Of a stretch of DNA of 64,000 bases, positions 25,649-33,808 are shown piece after piece; positions within the stretch are counted from its first letter, which is position 1, and each line of letters begins with the position of its first letter. The stretch covers positions 425,984-489,983 of the forward strand of contig NZ_LHQS01000002.1 in assembly GCF_004102725.1 (NCBI RefSeq), given 5' to 3'. The notes below the pieces were generated by a model. It made no database searches, was not told where the DNA came from, and saw only the letters and a program-made list of their open reading frames with translations. The stretch is from Methanoculleus taiwanensis. Its GTDB lineage: Archaea; Halobacteriota; Methanomicrobia; Methanomicrobiales; Methanoculleaceae. The position numbers were made by a program, and so were the translations under genes.

Positions 25649-26419
25649 TCATCGCCTCCGCCGTTCACACGCATCGAGCAGCCGCTCTGCAAGCTCCCGC
25701 ACCGCCGTCCTGGCAGGGCTGCTGTCCGGAATACCGACGATCGGCTCGCCGGCAAGATCCGCCTGCTCCACGGCCGGGTCTTCGGGAACGGTGGCTATCA
25801 GGGGGAGTACGGTGCCAAGCTCCGTCTCTTCTCTGTTGATGCCGTCCCGAACGCGGTTGACGCAGAGGAACATCCGGTCCTGCGCCAGACCGAGCGTTCC
25901 GGCGATCTCCCGTATCCTCCGGGCGGTCCGGATCCCCCGGGCACCGGGATCGCTCACGATGAGCAGAACGTCGGGGTTCTTCACGGTCCCCCGCGCGATA
26001 TGCTCCATGCCTGCCTCGGAGTCGACGACGACGAACCGGTAGTCGCGTTCCAGCGTGCCGATGCACTCCGAAAGGAGGGCGTTCGGGAAGCAGTAGCACC
26101 CCGACCCTTCCGGGCGCCCCATGGCGAGAAGGTCAAAGCCTTCCGCTTCTGCCAGCACCCGGTGGAACCGGAATTTGATATAGCCGGTGCGGTCCATGCC
26201 CGGCGGGATGCTCTCCGTGAAGGCCTTCTCGCGCACGTTCCCCAGCGTCTCCTCGAGCGCAATTCCGAGCGCTTCGTTGAGGTTCGTGTTGGGATCGGCG
26301 TCGACGGCCAGGACCGGCCGCTCACCTGCCGCAATCAGGGCATCGATCAGCAGCGCGGTAATCGTCGTCTTGCCTGTCCCTCCTTTCCCGGATACGACGA
26401 TGGTGCAGGGTAGGTTCAT
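25649..26419 (-). CDS. cooC: CooC/AcsF-family nickel-insertion ATPase
   Basis: A 256-residue MinD-like P-loop ATPase. The deviant Walker A motif is SGKGGTGKTT (residues 10-19), and C108-x-C110 in GSGCYCF is the dimer metal-binding CxC pair of CooC proteins that load nickel into carbon monoxide dehydrogenase or, for the AcsF homologue, acetyl-CoA synthase. AVDADPNTNLNEALG and VVVDSEAGMEHIARGT are typical too. It is the last gene of the operon, overlapping the MetE-like gene by 4 bases. As no CO dehydrogenase gene is near, loading the acetyl-CoA synthase A-cluster (the AcsF role) is the more likely job. Confidence 0.88.
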   Translation of the reverse strand: MNLPCTIVVSGKGGTGKTTITALLIDALIAAGERPVLAVDADPNTNLNEALGIALEETLGNVREKAFTESIPPGMDRTGYIKFRFHRVLAEAEGFDLLAMGRPEGSGCYCFPNALLSECIGTLERDYRFVVVDSEAGMEHIARGTVKNPDVLLIVSDPGARGIRTARRIREIAGTLGLAQDRMFLCVNRVRDGINREETELGTVLPLIATVPEDPAVEQADLAGEPIVGIPDSSPARTAVRELAERLLDACERRRR

Positions 26420-27450
26420 GCCGCCTCCTCCCGGGCACGGCGGGAGAGTTCGGCGGCGGTCTGCATGATCGCCTCCGCGTCCGGCACGTCGGCAAGCCTG
26501 ATGCCGCAGGTGGGGGTGATCAGTGAGCGCTCATTAAAGAGGCGGTCTCCCACGAGATCGGTGACTTTGCTGCGGATCTGCATGAATCGGTCAAAGAGCG
26601 CATCGAGGCTCTCGGCAGCATAGAGGTGCGGTTCGGAGGGGACGATGCCCCAGGCGATCACCCCGCCCGCCTCCAGGTAGGCGGCCAGGTCGTCAGCGTA
26701 GAGGAGGAACTCCCGGGCGTGCTGGTACGCGTCGAACGAGATCACGGCGGGCTCAAGCGACATAAGGAAGCCCCAGTCGGTGTTGGAGCAGCAGTGAATC
26801 CCAAGACTCCCCTCGAGGAGACCGGCGGCATCGGAGACGCTCGAGCGTACGACCTCCTCGTCGACCGGAACGACCGAAGACCCCAGTGCCGCCAGGTACG
26901 GCTCGTCCAGGACGATCAGCGTCCGTTTGGCACCCGTTCGCTCACGCATGACCGTCTCGCACCACTTTGCCCGGAGCGCGATCATCTTGTTCAGCACGTC
27001 GGCGTACTCGGGGTCGTAGTGGATCGGCCTTTTGCGCTCATCCACCACCTGCATCCCGAAGGTGACCGATCCTGTGAGCTGGAATTTGAAGACGAGCACA
27101 TCGGAGAGATCGAAAGAGAGCATCCGGTGGAACGCCGAACCGTACGCCTCTCCGACTGCGTATGGGGCGGCGTTCCCTTCCAGGTAGTCGAGCAGGATCT
27201 GCTCCATCGCCGGCGCATGGCTGCCCGATGTGTCGACCGTCAGCCGCTCATCCGCGAGCACCCTGCCTGGGAGGTGTTCCGAGTCGCAGAAGACGATCCG
27301 TTCGAGGAGCCCCCTGTTCGGGAGTGTCGGTGCGTACGGCACCCGGGGAAAGGCTGCCAGAACCGACCGGCATGCCGCGTCCGGGTCGAGGTGGGGAAGC
27401 GCCCCGATACCGGTCGCGTGCAGGTCCATCTGCGGGAGCATCGTCGCCAT
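26416..27450 (-). CDS. MetE-like (core) zinc methyltransferase, putative corrinoid-dependent methionine synthase
   Basis: A 344-residue UROD/MetE-like TIM barrel, the size of the catalytic half of MetE without the N-terminal folate domain. The zinc ligands fit: H219-x-C221 in GIHCCSNTDW and C315 in TPTCGIRLAD, with the VISFDAYQ strand between. Short MetE proteins ('core MetE') in Dehalococcoides and methanogens take the methyl group from a methyl-corrinoid protein rather than methyl-folate. Here the gene sits 4 bases after the corrinoid activator and in one operon with both corrinoid protein subunits, so methyl-corrinoid to homocysteine transfer is the most economical guess. Another thiol acceptor such as coenzyme M is possible. 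Confidence 0.75.
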   Translation of the reverse strand: MATMLPQMDLHATGIGALPHLDPDAACRSVLAAFPRVPYAPTLPNRGLLERIVFCDSEHLPGRVLADERLTVDTSGSHAPAMEQILLDYLEGNAAPYAVGEAYGSAFHRMLSFDLSDVLVFKFQLTGSVTFGMQVVDERKRPIHYDPEYADVLNKMIALRAKWCETVMRERTGAKRTLIVLDEPYLAALGSSVVPVDEEVVRSSVSDAAGLLEGSLGIHCCSNTDWGFLMSLEPAVISFDAYQHAREFLLYADDLAAYLEAGGVIAWGIVPSEPHLYAAESLDALFDRFMQIRSKVTDLVGDRLFNERSLITPTCGIRLADVPDAEAIMQTAAELSRRAREEAA

Positions 27451-27454
27451 CCGA

Positions 27455-29356
27455 TCACCCCCGCCTCATCCTGCACGCCTCGAGCGTCTGCTGCACCTTC
27501 GGGAAGAGGGTAAGATCGGTATGCGGCAGGAAGCAGCTTGATGTATACCGGTCCATGAACGACGGCTCCGCGTTCAGCTCGATGTAGGTGATCCTCTGTG
27601 CGAGGGCATCCAGCAGCTTGCGGGACTGCCGGTTGATCAGGGCGATGTTCGCGCCGGTGATCGCGCCGTTCCCGATGTTCTTCACCTGATCCAGCCCCAC
27701 TTCGGGGATCAGCCCGATGGTGATGGCGTTCTCCTTATTGATGTAGTTCCCGAACGCCCCGGAGAAGTAGACCGTGGCGATCTCCCCGTGATCGAGGCCT
27801 GCCGCGTCAAGGAGCGTCATGCATGCGCCAAGGATTGCAGCTTTGCTCATGATCAGGTTCTTGATATCGTTCTCGGTGATGACGATATCCTTGGCGACCG
27901 CTGTCTCCTCCTTCCATGCCACCACAAACTCCGGACAGTAGCGCCCTCTCCTGACCCGGGGATTTTCGATCTCCATGTTGATATTGCCGTTCCGGTCGAT
28001 GACGCATGCGCGGATCAGCTCGGCGAGCAGATCGATGAGCCCCGATCCGCAGATGCCCTGCGGTCCGGCACCGTTGATCGTCGTGAAGGTCGGGGTGAGC
28101 GTGTCGCCGTTGATCCGGACACGCTCGATCGCGCCCGGGTTCGCACGCATCCCGAAGAGCACCTCCCCGCCCTCGAGGGCAGGCCCGGCCGCGCCTGCAC
28201 AGGAGAGCATCCAGTCGCTGTTGCCGAGGACCGCCTCGAAGTTCGTGCCGATGTCCACCAGGAGCGAAACCTCCTCGCGCTCTGCCATGCCGCTGGCCAG
28301 AATGTCGGCGATGATGTCGCCGCCGATGAAGTTGGAGACCGCCGGGAAGGTATAGACACCGGCATTCCGGTGGGTCGCAATCCCGATCCGGCCGGCGGCG
28401 GTCGAGAGCATCCGGCGCACCGCAGGCGTATACGGCTCTGCGATCATGTAGGCGGGGTCGATCCCGAGCAGGAGATGGGTCATCACCGTGTTGCCCGCGA
28501 TCATCACTTCGAAGATGTCTTCGAGGTCGATACCGGCGGCATCGGCGGCGGCGCACAATGCATCGTTAATGCTCTCGGCCGCCAGCTGCTGCAGCCGGGC
28601 AAGGCCGCCTTTCCGTGCAAAGGTCACCCGGGAGAGGATGTCTTCACCGCAGCTGATCTGCCTGTTGTAGTTCGATGCCGTGGCCGCAATCCGGCCGTCT
28701 GCCAGACTCCAGATGTAGACCACGATCGTGGTGGTTCCGAGATCCACGGCAGCCCCGTAGAGCCGGTTGCTGCTGTCCCCTTCGTCCACGTGAAGCAGCC
28801 GGTATCCGCCGGGAACCAGCGCGACGGTCGCGGTCATATTCCAGTTCCCCTGGCGGAGCGCCCTGGGGAGGTACTGGAGGACGTCCAGCGGCACGTAGAT
28901 CCGGTTCGGGCGCGGGCCTCCCTGCCGCTCGATCCCTTCGAGCAGCCGGTTGACGTCCGGGGTGGTATCGTCCAGGGATGGCGGGGAGAGGCGGAGGACG
29001 TACTTCCGGACTGCGGGATCGGGCGGAATTTCCGTCCCGGGAAACTCCACCAGGATCTTCTGCTGCTGCACGAGCGACTGTTCGGGAACCTCCACCCGTA
29101 GGTCGTTGACGACGAACGTCTGGCATGCAAGGCAGGCCCCCCGTGCGATCTCCTCGTCCGCAAAGAACCGGCGGTACTTCTCCAGGTCGAAGGAGGCGGT
29201 CCCGCTTTTTAGGAAGACAATGCATTTCCCGCATTTCCCCTGGCCGCCGCATACGACGTTCATATGAAGGCCGGCCGCTATAGCCGCCTCGAGGAGCGAG
29301 TCTCCCTGGTGCACGGTCGCCTTCCGGTAACCGGGCAGGAACGTGACGGTGGGCAT
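27455..29356 (-). CDS. ASKHA-domain reductive activator of corrinoid iron-sulfur protein (RACo/RamA-like) with N-terminal ferredoxin
   Basis: A 633-residue protein. The N-terminal plant-type [2Fe-2S] ferredoxin has C36-x5-C42-x2-C45 in VVCGGQGKCGKCIVF and a fourth Cys in CLACQ (C78). A linker leads to a large ASKHA ATPase domain: YGAAVDLGTTTIVVYIWSL, MIAGNTVMTHLLLGIDP, LLVDIGTNFEAVLG and YFSGAFGNYINKENA. Such proteins use ATP to reduce Co(II) in corrinoid proteins back to Co(I) after accidental oxidation. Lacking a C-terminal 2x[4Fe-4S] domain, it is of the RACo rather than the RamA type. It starts right after the CdhE stop. Confidence 0.9.
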   Translation of the reverse strand: MPTVTFLPGYRKATVHQGDSLLEAAIAAGLHMNVVCGGQGKCGKCIVFLKSGTASFDLEKYRRFFADEEIARGACLACQTFVVNDLRVEVPEQSLVQQQKILVEFPGTEIPPDPAVRKYVLRLSPPSLDDTTPDVNRLLEGIERQGGPRPNRIYVPLDVLQYLPRALRQGNWNMTATVALVPGGYRLLHVDEGDSSNRLYGAAVDLGTTTIVVYIWSLADGRIAATASNYNRQISCGEDILSRVTFARKGGLARLQQLAAESINDALCAAADAAGIDLEDIFEVMIAGNTVMTHLLLGIDPAYMIAEPYTPAVRRMLSTAAGRIGIATHRNAGVYTFPAVSNFIGGDIIADILASGMAEREEVSLLVDIGTNFEAVLGNSDWMLSCAGAAGPALEGGEVLFGMRANPGAIERVRINGDTLTPTFTTINGAGPQGICGSGLIDLLAELIRACVIDRNGNINMEIENPRVRRGRYCPEFVVAWKEETAVAKDIVITENDIKNLIMSKAAILGACMTLLDAAGLDHGEIATVYFSGAFGNYINKENAITIGLIPEVGLDQVKNIGNGAITGANIALINRQSRKLLDALAQRITYIELNAEPSFMDRYTSSCFLPHTDLTLFPKVQQTLEACRMRRG

Positions 29357-30685
29357 CTAGGTTCTCCACTCCTTCTCCAGGTACCCGGCGAGCTCAGCCG
29401 CGTCCCGTGGGCCTACCAGCACCTTCCAGCCGGTTTCGTCCTCGATCTTTCCGGAGAGGGGGGCGGCATAGCCCGGGATGATCAGCTGCCGGTGGTCTAC
29501 CTTTTCATTGAGGCTGAACTGCTTGATGGACGCAGCAACCAGGGATTCGGTCAGTTTCCCGCCGGCGACTGCGGTGAGCACCGAGAGCCCTTCGGTGTCC
29601 ACCACAAAGAGGTGGCAGGGGATGCGGGACGCCTCCAGGTAGCCGAGCAGGGTGAAGTAGGTGAGCGAGAAGTTCACTGAGAGGAGCACGGGAGCATCGC
29701 GCCCTGGTTCGTTGACCGGGTAGATGCCCGGCGTCATCTGGATGGGTTTCTGCGGGTCGGTGTAGATGTTCTGCCGCAGGGTGAGTGCCGCCTCCATGGA
29801 GGCGGGCGAAAGCGGTTCGGTGACGATGATCCCGGCGTACTTCAGGACGCCTGCTGCAAGGGCGGCGTCGGTGATGCCGAGCGGTACGGTGTCGAAGACG
29901 ATCGGGTAGCCGAGATCGGGGTCGGTCCGCTCGATCGCGGCCTTTCTGATCCGGGTCGCGGCGGCGATGAACTCGCGGAGCGATCCCGGTGCGATATCCA
30001 GCATGAGGTCAGGGACGCCGGCACCGACGCAGTTCCTGACAAGACTGGTGAGCGTCTTTACGTCGCCGGCCCGTACCGCCAGCGGGCAGCCGTAGCGCTT
30101 CGCAAGCGCCGCACATTCGCGCCAGTTTCTGTCGGTTGCGGCATGGATGAGCGGCAGGAAGTTCCCGCACTCCGCCAGTGCCGCCTCGTGGGCTGCCGGA
30201 TCGGCGGCGATCAGAACCTCGGGCAGGTCGCCGCAGGCCTCGACCAGCGCCACGGTCTCTGCAAACTGCGTCGGAGACCCGCTCTCGTTGCGGATGGCAA
30301 TACCGTCGAGCATCAGGTCCGTCCCGACCCGGTGGACAACGCTGTCACGGACATCCTCCGCGACGGTCCGCACCTGCTCTTCTGGCCAGGTATCGGAGAT
30401 ATGCACCATGATCCCCGGCGGGTGGTAGAAGGTCTTTTCATGCCGGAAAAGGACGAACTCCTCTCCGACGGTGACCGAGCGCTCACCGACGCCGACCTTC
30501 ACGAGCCGGATTGGGGGACGGGTCGCACCGCCGAGGAGCGTTTTGGTTTCGGGATCGAGGTCAGGACACAGCTCCACATCCGCCTTGCCGGCTGCAAGCT
30601 TCATGGCAAAGGCAAGACAGGTGGGATAGCCGCATTTCTTGCAGTTCGTCTTTGGGAGGAGTTTGTAGATCTCCAGCGCCTTCAT
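29357..30685 (-). CDS. cdhE: Corrinoid iron-sulfur protein large subunit (acetyl-CoA synthase gamma subunit)
   Basis: A 442-residue CdhE/AcsC. The N-terminal [4Fe-4S] motif is C15-x2-C18-x4-C23-x16-C40 (TNCKKCGYPTCLAFAMKL), followed by a TIM barrel (for example VPDLMLDIAPGS and PIVFDTVPLGITDAALAAG) and a C-terminal B12-binding domain. With CdhD it carries the methyl group on cobalt between a methyltransferase and the synthase A-cluster. I start at the ATG at 30685, with a GGAGGTGTGACC ribosome-binding stretch before it; an in-frame GTG two codons earlier is possible. It begins 8 bases after the cdhD stop. Confidence 0.93.
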   Translation of the reverse strand: MKALEIYKLLPKTNCKKCGYPTCLAFAMKLAAGKADVELCPDLDPETKTLLGGATRPPIRLVKVGVGERSVTVGEEFVLFRHEKTFYHPPGIMVHISDTWPEEQVRTVAEDVRDSVVHRVGTDLMLDGIAIRNESGSPTQFAETVALVEACGDLPEVLIAADPAAHEAALAECGNFLPLIHAATDRNWRECAALAKRYGCPLAVRAGDVKTLTSLVRNCVGAGVPDLMLDIAPGSLREFIAAATRIRKAAIERTDPDLGYPIVFDTVPLGITDAALAAGVLKYAGIIVTEPLSPASMEAALTLRQNIYTDPQKPIQMTPGIYPVNEPGRDAPVLLSVNFSLTYFTLLGYLEASRIPCHLFVVDTEGLSVLTAVAGGKLTESLVAASIKQFSLNEKVDHRQLIIPGYAAPLSGKIEDETGWKVLVGPRDAAELAGYLEKEWRT

Positions 30686-30693
30686 CGCCACGG

Positions 30694-31644
30694 TCACACC
30701 TCCTTTTGGCCGGAGGCCGGTTGCATCGCCGCAAGGGCGTTCTTGAGGCGTGCCACGGTCATCGGGTGCCGGACGCAGACGATCGAGGCGCCTGCCGCCA
30801 GGGCGGAAAAGGCGGTGTAGAACTCCCAGGCAACCGCCATCGCGTCTCTGTCGCCGGCCGCCGCCTCTCTCACCTCCCTGACCGCAAGCGCATCGGTGGC
30901 GGCGCTGATCATCGGCATGGCGAGATCGGCATCTCCGGCGAGCCCGGCCGTCCGGATCCGCTCCATCACCGAGTACGAGTACTCGAACCCGTACCCGAGC
31001 GCTCCCGTGTAGGGATCGATTACGATCCGATCTCGCGCTACACCGGTCTCCTGCAGAAGGATGTTCAGCTGCTTTGCCAGGTTGATGTCGATAGGGGACT
31101 GGGCGATCACCGCGTGGCCGTAGGCGAGCGCCGCGGCGGCGACGCTCCGGTAGCGGTCGGCTTCCGCGGTCCCGAGCAGAAGCCGTTCTCCCTCTCCGGC
31201 CTCGCCGCACCGCCTGAAGACCTCGCTGTCGAGCTCCGGTTCGCTGCTCCCCTCTACGATGAGGGGACGGGATGTTGCCGCAAGCACCTGTTCCATCGTT
31301 TTGGTGATCCCGGGAAAATCGTCGAAACCGCGCTGCTTTGTGCTGGTGAAGTTCAGCCGCACCAGATCCGCACCCCAGGTGCGCTCCGCCGTCTTCGCCC
31401 ATTCGTCGGGTTGATCCGCGAGATCCCCCACGTATTCGCGGATAACCGGCGGCCAGAACTGGGTTTCGTCGCAGATCTCAAGCGCAACGAGCAGCCGGTC
31501 GGGCTCTGCCTCCGTGAAGGGGAGTTTCGTTTCTCCGCCGATCCTGTAGGAGACCTCCCGCGTCCCCCCCTCGCTCCGGGTGGCACCGAGCTGCACTTCG
31601 AGTACTGCATCTTCTTTCTCTGTCAACTGCATCTCCGTCCTCAA
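30694..31644 (-). CDS. cdhD: Corrinoid iron-sulfur protein small subunit (acetyl-CoA synthase delta subunit)
   Basis: A 316-residue CdhD/AcsD TIM-barrel subunit. LEVQLGATRSEGGTREVSYR, IGGETKLPFTEAE, ADLVRLNFTST, PLIVEGSSEPELDSEV, VIAQSPIDINLAKQLNILL and IVIDPYTGALGYGFEYSYS are family hallmarks. It is nearer the length of bacterial AcsD (about 310-320) than of the longer methanosarcinal CdhD (about 400 or more). It pairs with CdhE to hold the corrinoid. Start overlaps the synthase gene by 4 bases. Confidence 0.92.
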   Translation of the reverse strand: MRTEMQLTEKEDAVLEVQLGATRSEGGTREVSYRIGGETKLPFTEAEPDRLLVALEICDETQFWPPVIREYVGDLADQPDEWAKTAERTWGADLVRLNFTSTKQRGFDDFPGITKTMEQVLAATSRPLIVEGSSEPELDSEVFRRCGEAGEGERLLLGTAEADRYRSVAAAALAYGHAVIAQSPIDINLAKQLNILLQETGVARDRIVIDPYTGALGYGFEYSYSVMERIRTAGLAGDADLAMPMISAATDALAVREVREAAAGDRDAMAVAWEFYTAFSALAAGASIVCVRHPMTVARLKNALAAMQPASGQKEV

Positions 31645-33671
31645 ATAAGGGGTTTCATCTTCAGCACCGGATGGTCGACGCGTTCAAGGAACGCAATCAG
31701 GTCGTCAAGCGTCGGTGCGGTCGTCTCGTCGGCGATCTTTTCCGAGATGTTCGGCATGTCCAGGCTCTCCAGTCTCGCACGTAGCCGATCCCGGAGTTCC
31801 TCCTTGAGGGTCGACGGCATCCAGACGACCCGTTCGATGCCGTTCTCTGCCTGGAGGAACCGGTCGCTGACGATATAGTTCCTGGATACTCCGACGAATC
31901 CCGGGGTCTGCGCCCCGCCCCCGATGGTGCCGGCAAGGGTGGAGAAGGTCATCCCGAGCGGGGTCTCACCACCGAAGTCACGGTTGACGATCAGGATGCC
32001 GCTCACCTCCGGGACGATGGCGGCGATGCACTCAAAGCATCCGCAGGCGGTCATCGGGTTCTCCAGCATGCTGTACAGGGAAACCCGGTCAGTCTCGCCG
32101 TGGGATGCCTTCTTCACGAACCGGTTCACGCCTGCAAACTCTCCGAGCACCGGATCGATCACATCGCCTTTCCGGACGGGCTGGTTTGCCCCGGCCGGGG
32201 TGATCTCGTATGCGATGCGGGCATCAAGCCAGGTGATGGCGCCGCAGAGTGCGGGGCGCTCGGGAGTGATGATGCAGACGTGGTTTGGGGCGAACGTCTG
32301 GCAGAGTGTGCAGGAGTAGAAGGTCTCCGTGTCTTCGTCCTTCATGCCGGCGATACGCTCATCCCGTTCGGCATAGAGTGTACGCGCCTCCGGGAGCATC
32401 TCCCTGACCTTTTGGCCGTCGGTGACCAGCGTCACCTGCACTGCATCGATATGGTCGGGAAACTCCATCCTGAACTTGTGGGCGAGCAGCGTTCCGAGAT
32501 CGCCGATCGTCACCCCTTTGGCGACCGCATCCTTCGAGATACGGACCCAGATCATGTCCCGCTGCGCGACATGCCAGGACCCCTCGCCGTAGTTGATGAA
32601 CGTGTGGATTCTCCGCTCCAGTACCGGTTCAAAGTCCTTCTTCATCCTCTGCCCTGCGACATCCACGAGGACGGCAAGGGGGAGAGCGGTGCCCGGGGCG
32701 ACCGAGTCCACGTCCGGGCCGACGACGCTGACCGCACCGTCACGGAACTCTTCTTGCGGGCGCATCCGGAGGAGTTCGAATGCCGGTGTCCGTCCCCCGC
32801 CGAACTCCACGTACATCTCTTCCTTGCGGATGCTCTTCCCCTCAAAGGCGGGAGAACAGGCCATGGGGATAGGTATCGCAGTGACGGCGACCCTGATCCC
32901 TCGCATCTCCATTCCCGTCCTGACCGTATCGGCGGGAGCGGTGCGGATCCAGGTCCCTCCTTCGTAGCCGCCCGTCGTGAGGATCGGAATCCCGAGAACC
33001 TGCAGTGCCTCGACGAATGCGATCTCCTCCTCCGTGAGACCGGGGAAGGCAACGACGAATGCCTTTGCCCGTTCCGCAGCGTAGACCAGCAGGCGGTCGA
33101 GATCGCCGGGTTGGACTCCGCCGAACATCATCGCGACACGGGCGATGATATCGGCAAAGTGGATCCCATCCGCCCCGTCGGGGCCGAGCGGCACCAGGCG
33201 GTAATCGAGCCCCACGTGGACGCCGGCCTCACCCAGGGCCGATACGACCCCGCCCGCGAGGAACGTGAGCATGTACTTCTCCTGCAGCTCCCTGCAGATG
33301 GCGGCCGCCGCTTCACCGCTCTCAGGCGTCCCCACGAGCAGACCGATGCCGACGACACTCCCGTCGACCAGCGAGTAGCCGAGCTTCCGCAGTATGGCAT
33401 CGCCGATAAATCCCGTGTATGGCTCCTTCTTGCCGCCTTCCGAGGCGCTCCGTGCCGCCATCAGGCACTCGGATGCGACGAGCGGATTCATTCCCGACCG
33501 CTCGTATGCATCCCGGGCATCATCTGCGGTCTGCACGGCTATGCCGGTGACGGCATACGTGACGGGGAGGGCGTATGCGGTCCCTTCGTATGAGAACTGC
33601 CCTTCCAGCCGTTGCATGGCCCCATCGAGGCTGGCATTTCCGTGCTGCACCGCCGCATCGATACTGTTCAT
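31641..33671 (-). CDS. cdhC: Acetyl-CoA synthase (A-cluster subunit), bacterial-size
   Basis: 676 residues from the ATG at 33671. All six A-cluster ligands of the Ni-Ni-[4Fe-4S] site line up: C454-x2-C457-x8-C466-x9-C476 (YSCTLCQTF to PALCG) and C543-G-C545 in TACGCFEC. The enzyme joins or splits CO, a corrinoid-bound methyl group and CoA. Archaeal CdhC usually has about 400-470 residues and lacks the N-terminal CO dehydrogenase-contacting domain; here about 300 residues (VGIGLLVGTPESGEAAAAIC, RLVPLGPDGADGIHFADII) precede the core, as in bacterial AcsB (about 730). First gene of the operon. ACS sits next to its corrinoid protein, activator and Ni ATPase, but no CODH gene. Confidence 0.93.
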   Translation of the reverse strand: MNSIDAAVQHGNASLDGAMQRLEGQFSYEGTAYALPVTYAVTGIAVQTADDARDAYERSGMNPLVASECLMAARSASEGGKKEPYTGFIGDAILRKLGYSLVDGSVVGIGLLVGTPESGEAAAAICRELQEKYMLTFLAGGVVSALGEAGVHVGLDYRLVPLGPDGADGIHFADIIARVAMMFGGVQPGDLDRLLVYAAERAKAFVVAFPGLTEEEIAFVEALQVLGIPILTTGGYEGGTWIRTAPADTVRTGMEMRGIRVAVTAIPIPMACSPAFEGKSIRKEEMYVEFGGGRTPAFELLRMRPQEEFRDGAVSVVGPDVDSVAPGTALPLAVLVDVAGQRMKKDFEPVLERRIHTFINYGEGSWHVAQRDMIWVRISKDAVAKGVTIGDLGTLLAHKFRMEFPDHIDAVQVTLVTDGQKVREMLPEARTLYAERDERIAGMKDEDTETFYSCTLCQTFAPNHVCIITPERPALCGAITWLDARIAYEITPAGANQPVRKGDVIDPVLGEFAGVNRFVKKASHGETDRVSLYSMLENPMTACGCFECIAAIVPEVSGILIVNRDFGGETPLGMTFSTLAGTIGGGAQTPGFVGVSRNYIVSDRFLQAENGIERVVWMPSTLKEELRDRLRARLESLDMPNISEKIADETTAPTLDDLIAFLERVDHPVLKMKPLI

Positions 33672-33707
33672 ATCGGTACCTTCTGTATGGTGAGATCGGA
33701 GCGCAAG

Positions 33708-33720
33708 GGTATAAATAGTC
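33708..33720 (-). promoter_or_regulatory. TATA box of the acetyl-CoA synthase operon
   Basis: Minus-strand GACTATTTATACC, about 43 bases before the synthase start at 33671, predicts a leader of about 15-20 bases. It is the only strong box in front of the six-gene operon, whose later genes overlap or abut. Confidence 0.65.
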
Positions 33721-33808
33721 GCTCGCACGTCACCGGTCGGATCGGTTCTGCCGCGGCACCGCCTCCAGGGCGGTTGACGATGAGGAAAATCCGGCCTCGC
33801 GAGGACTC

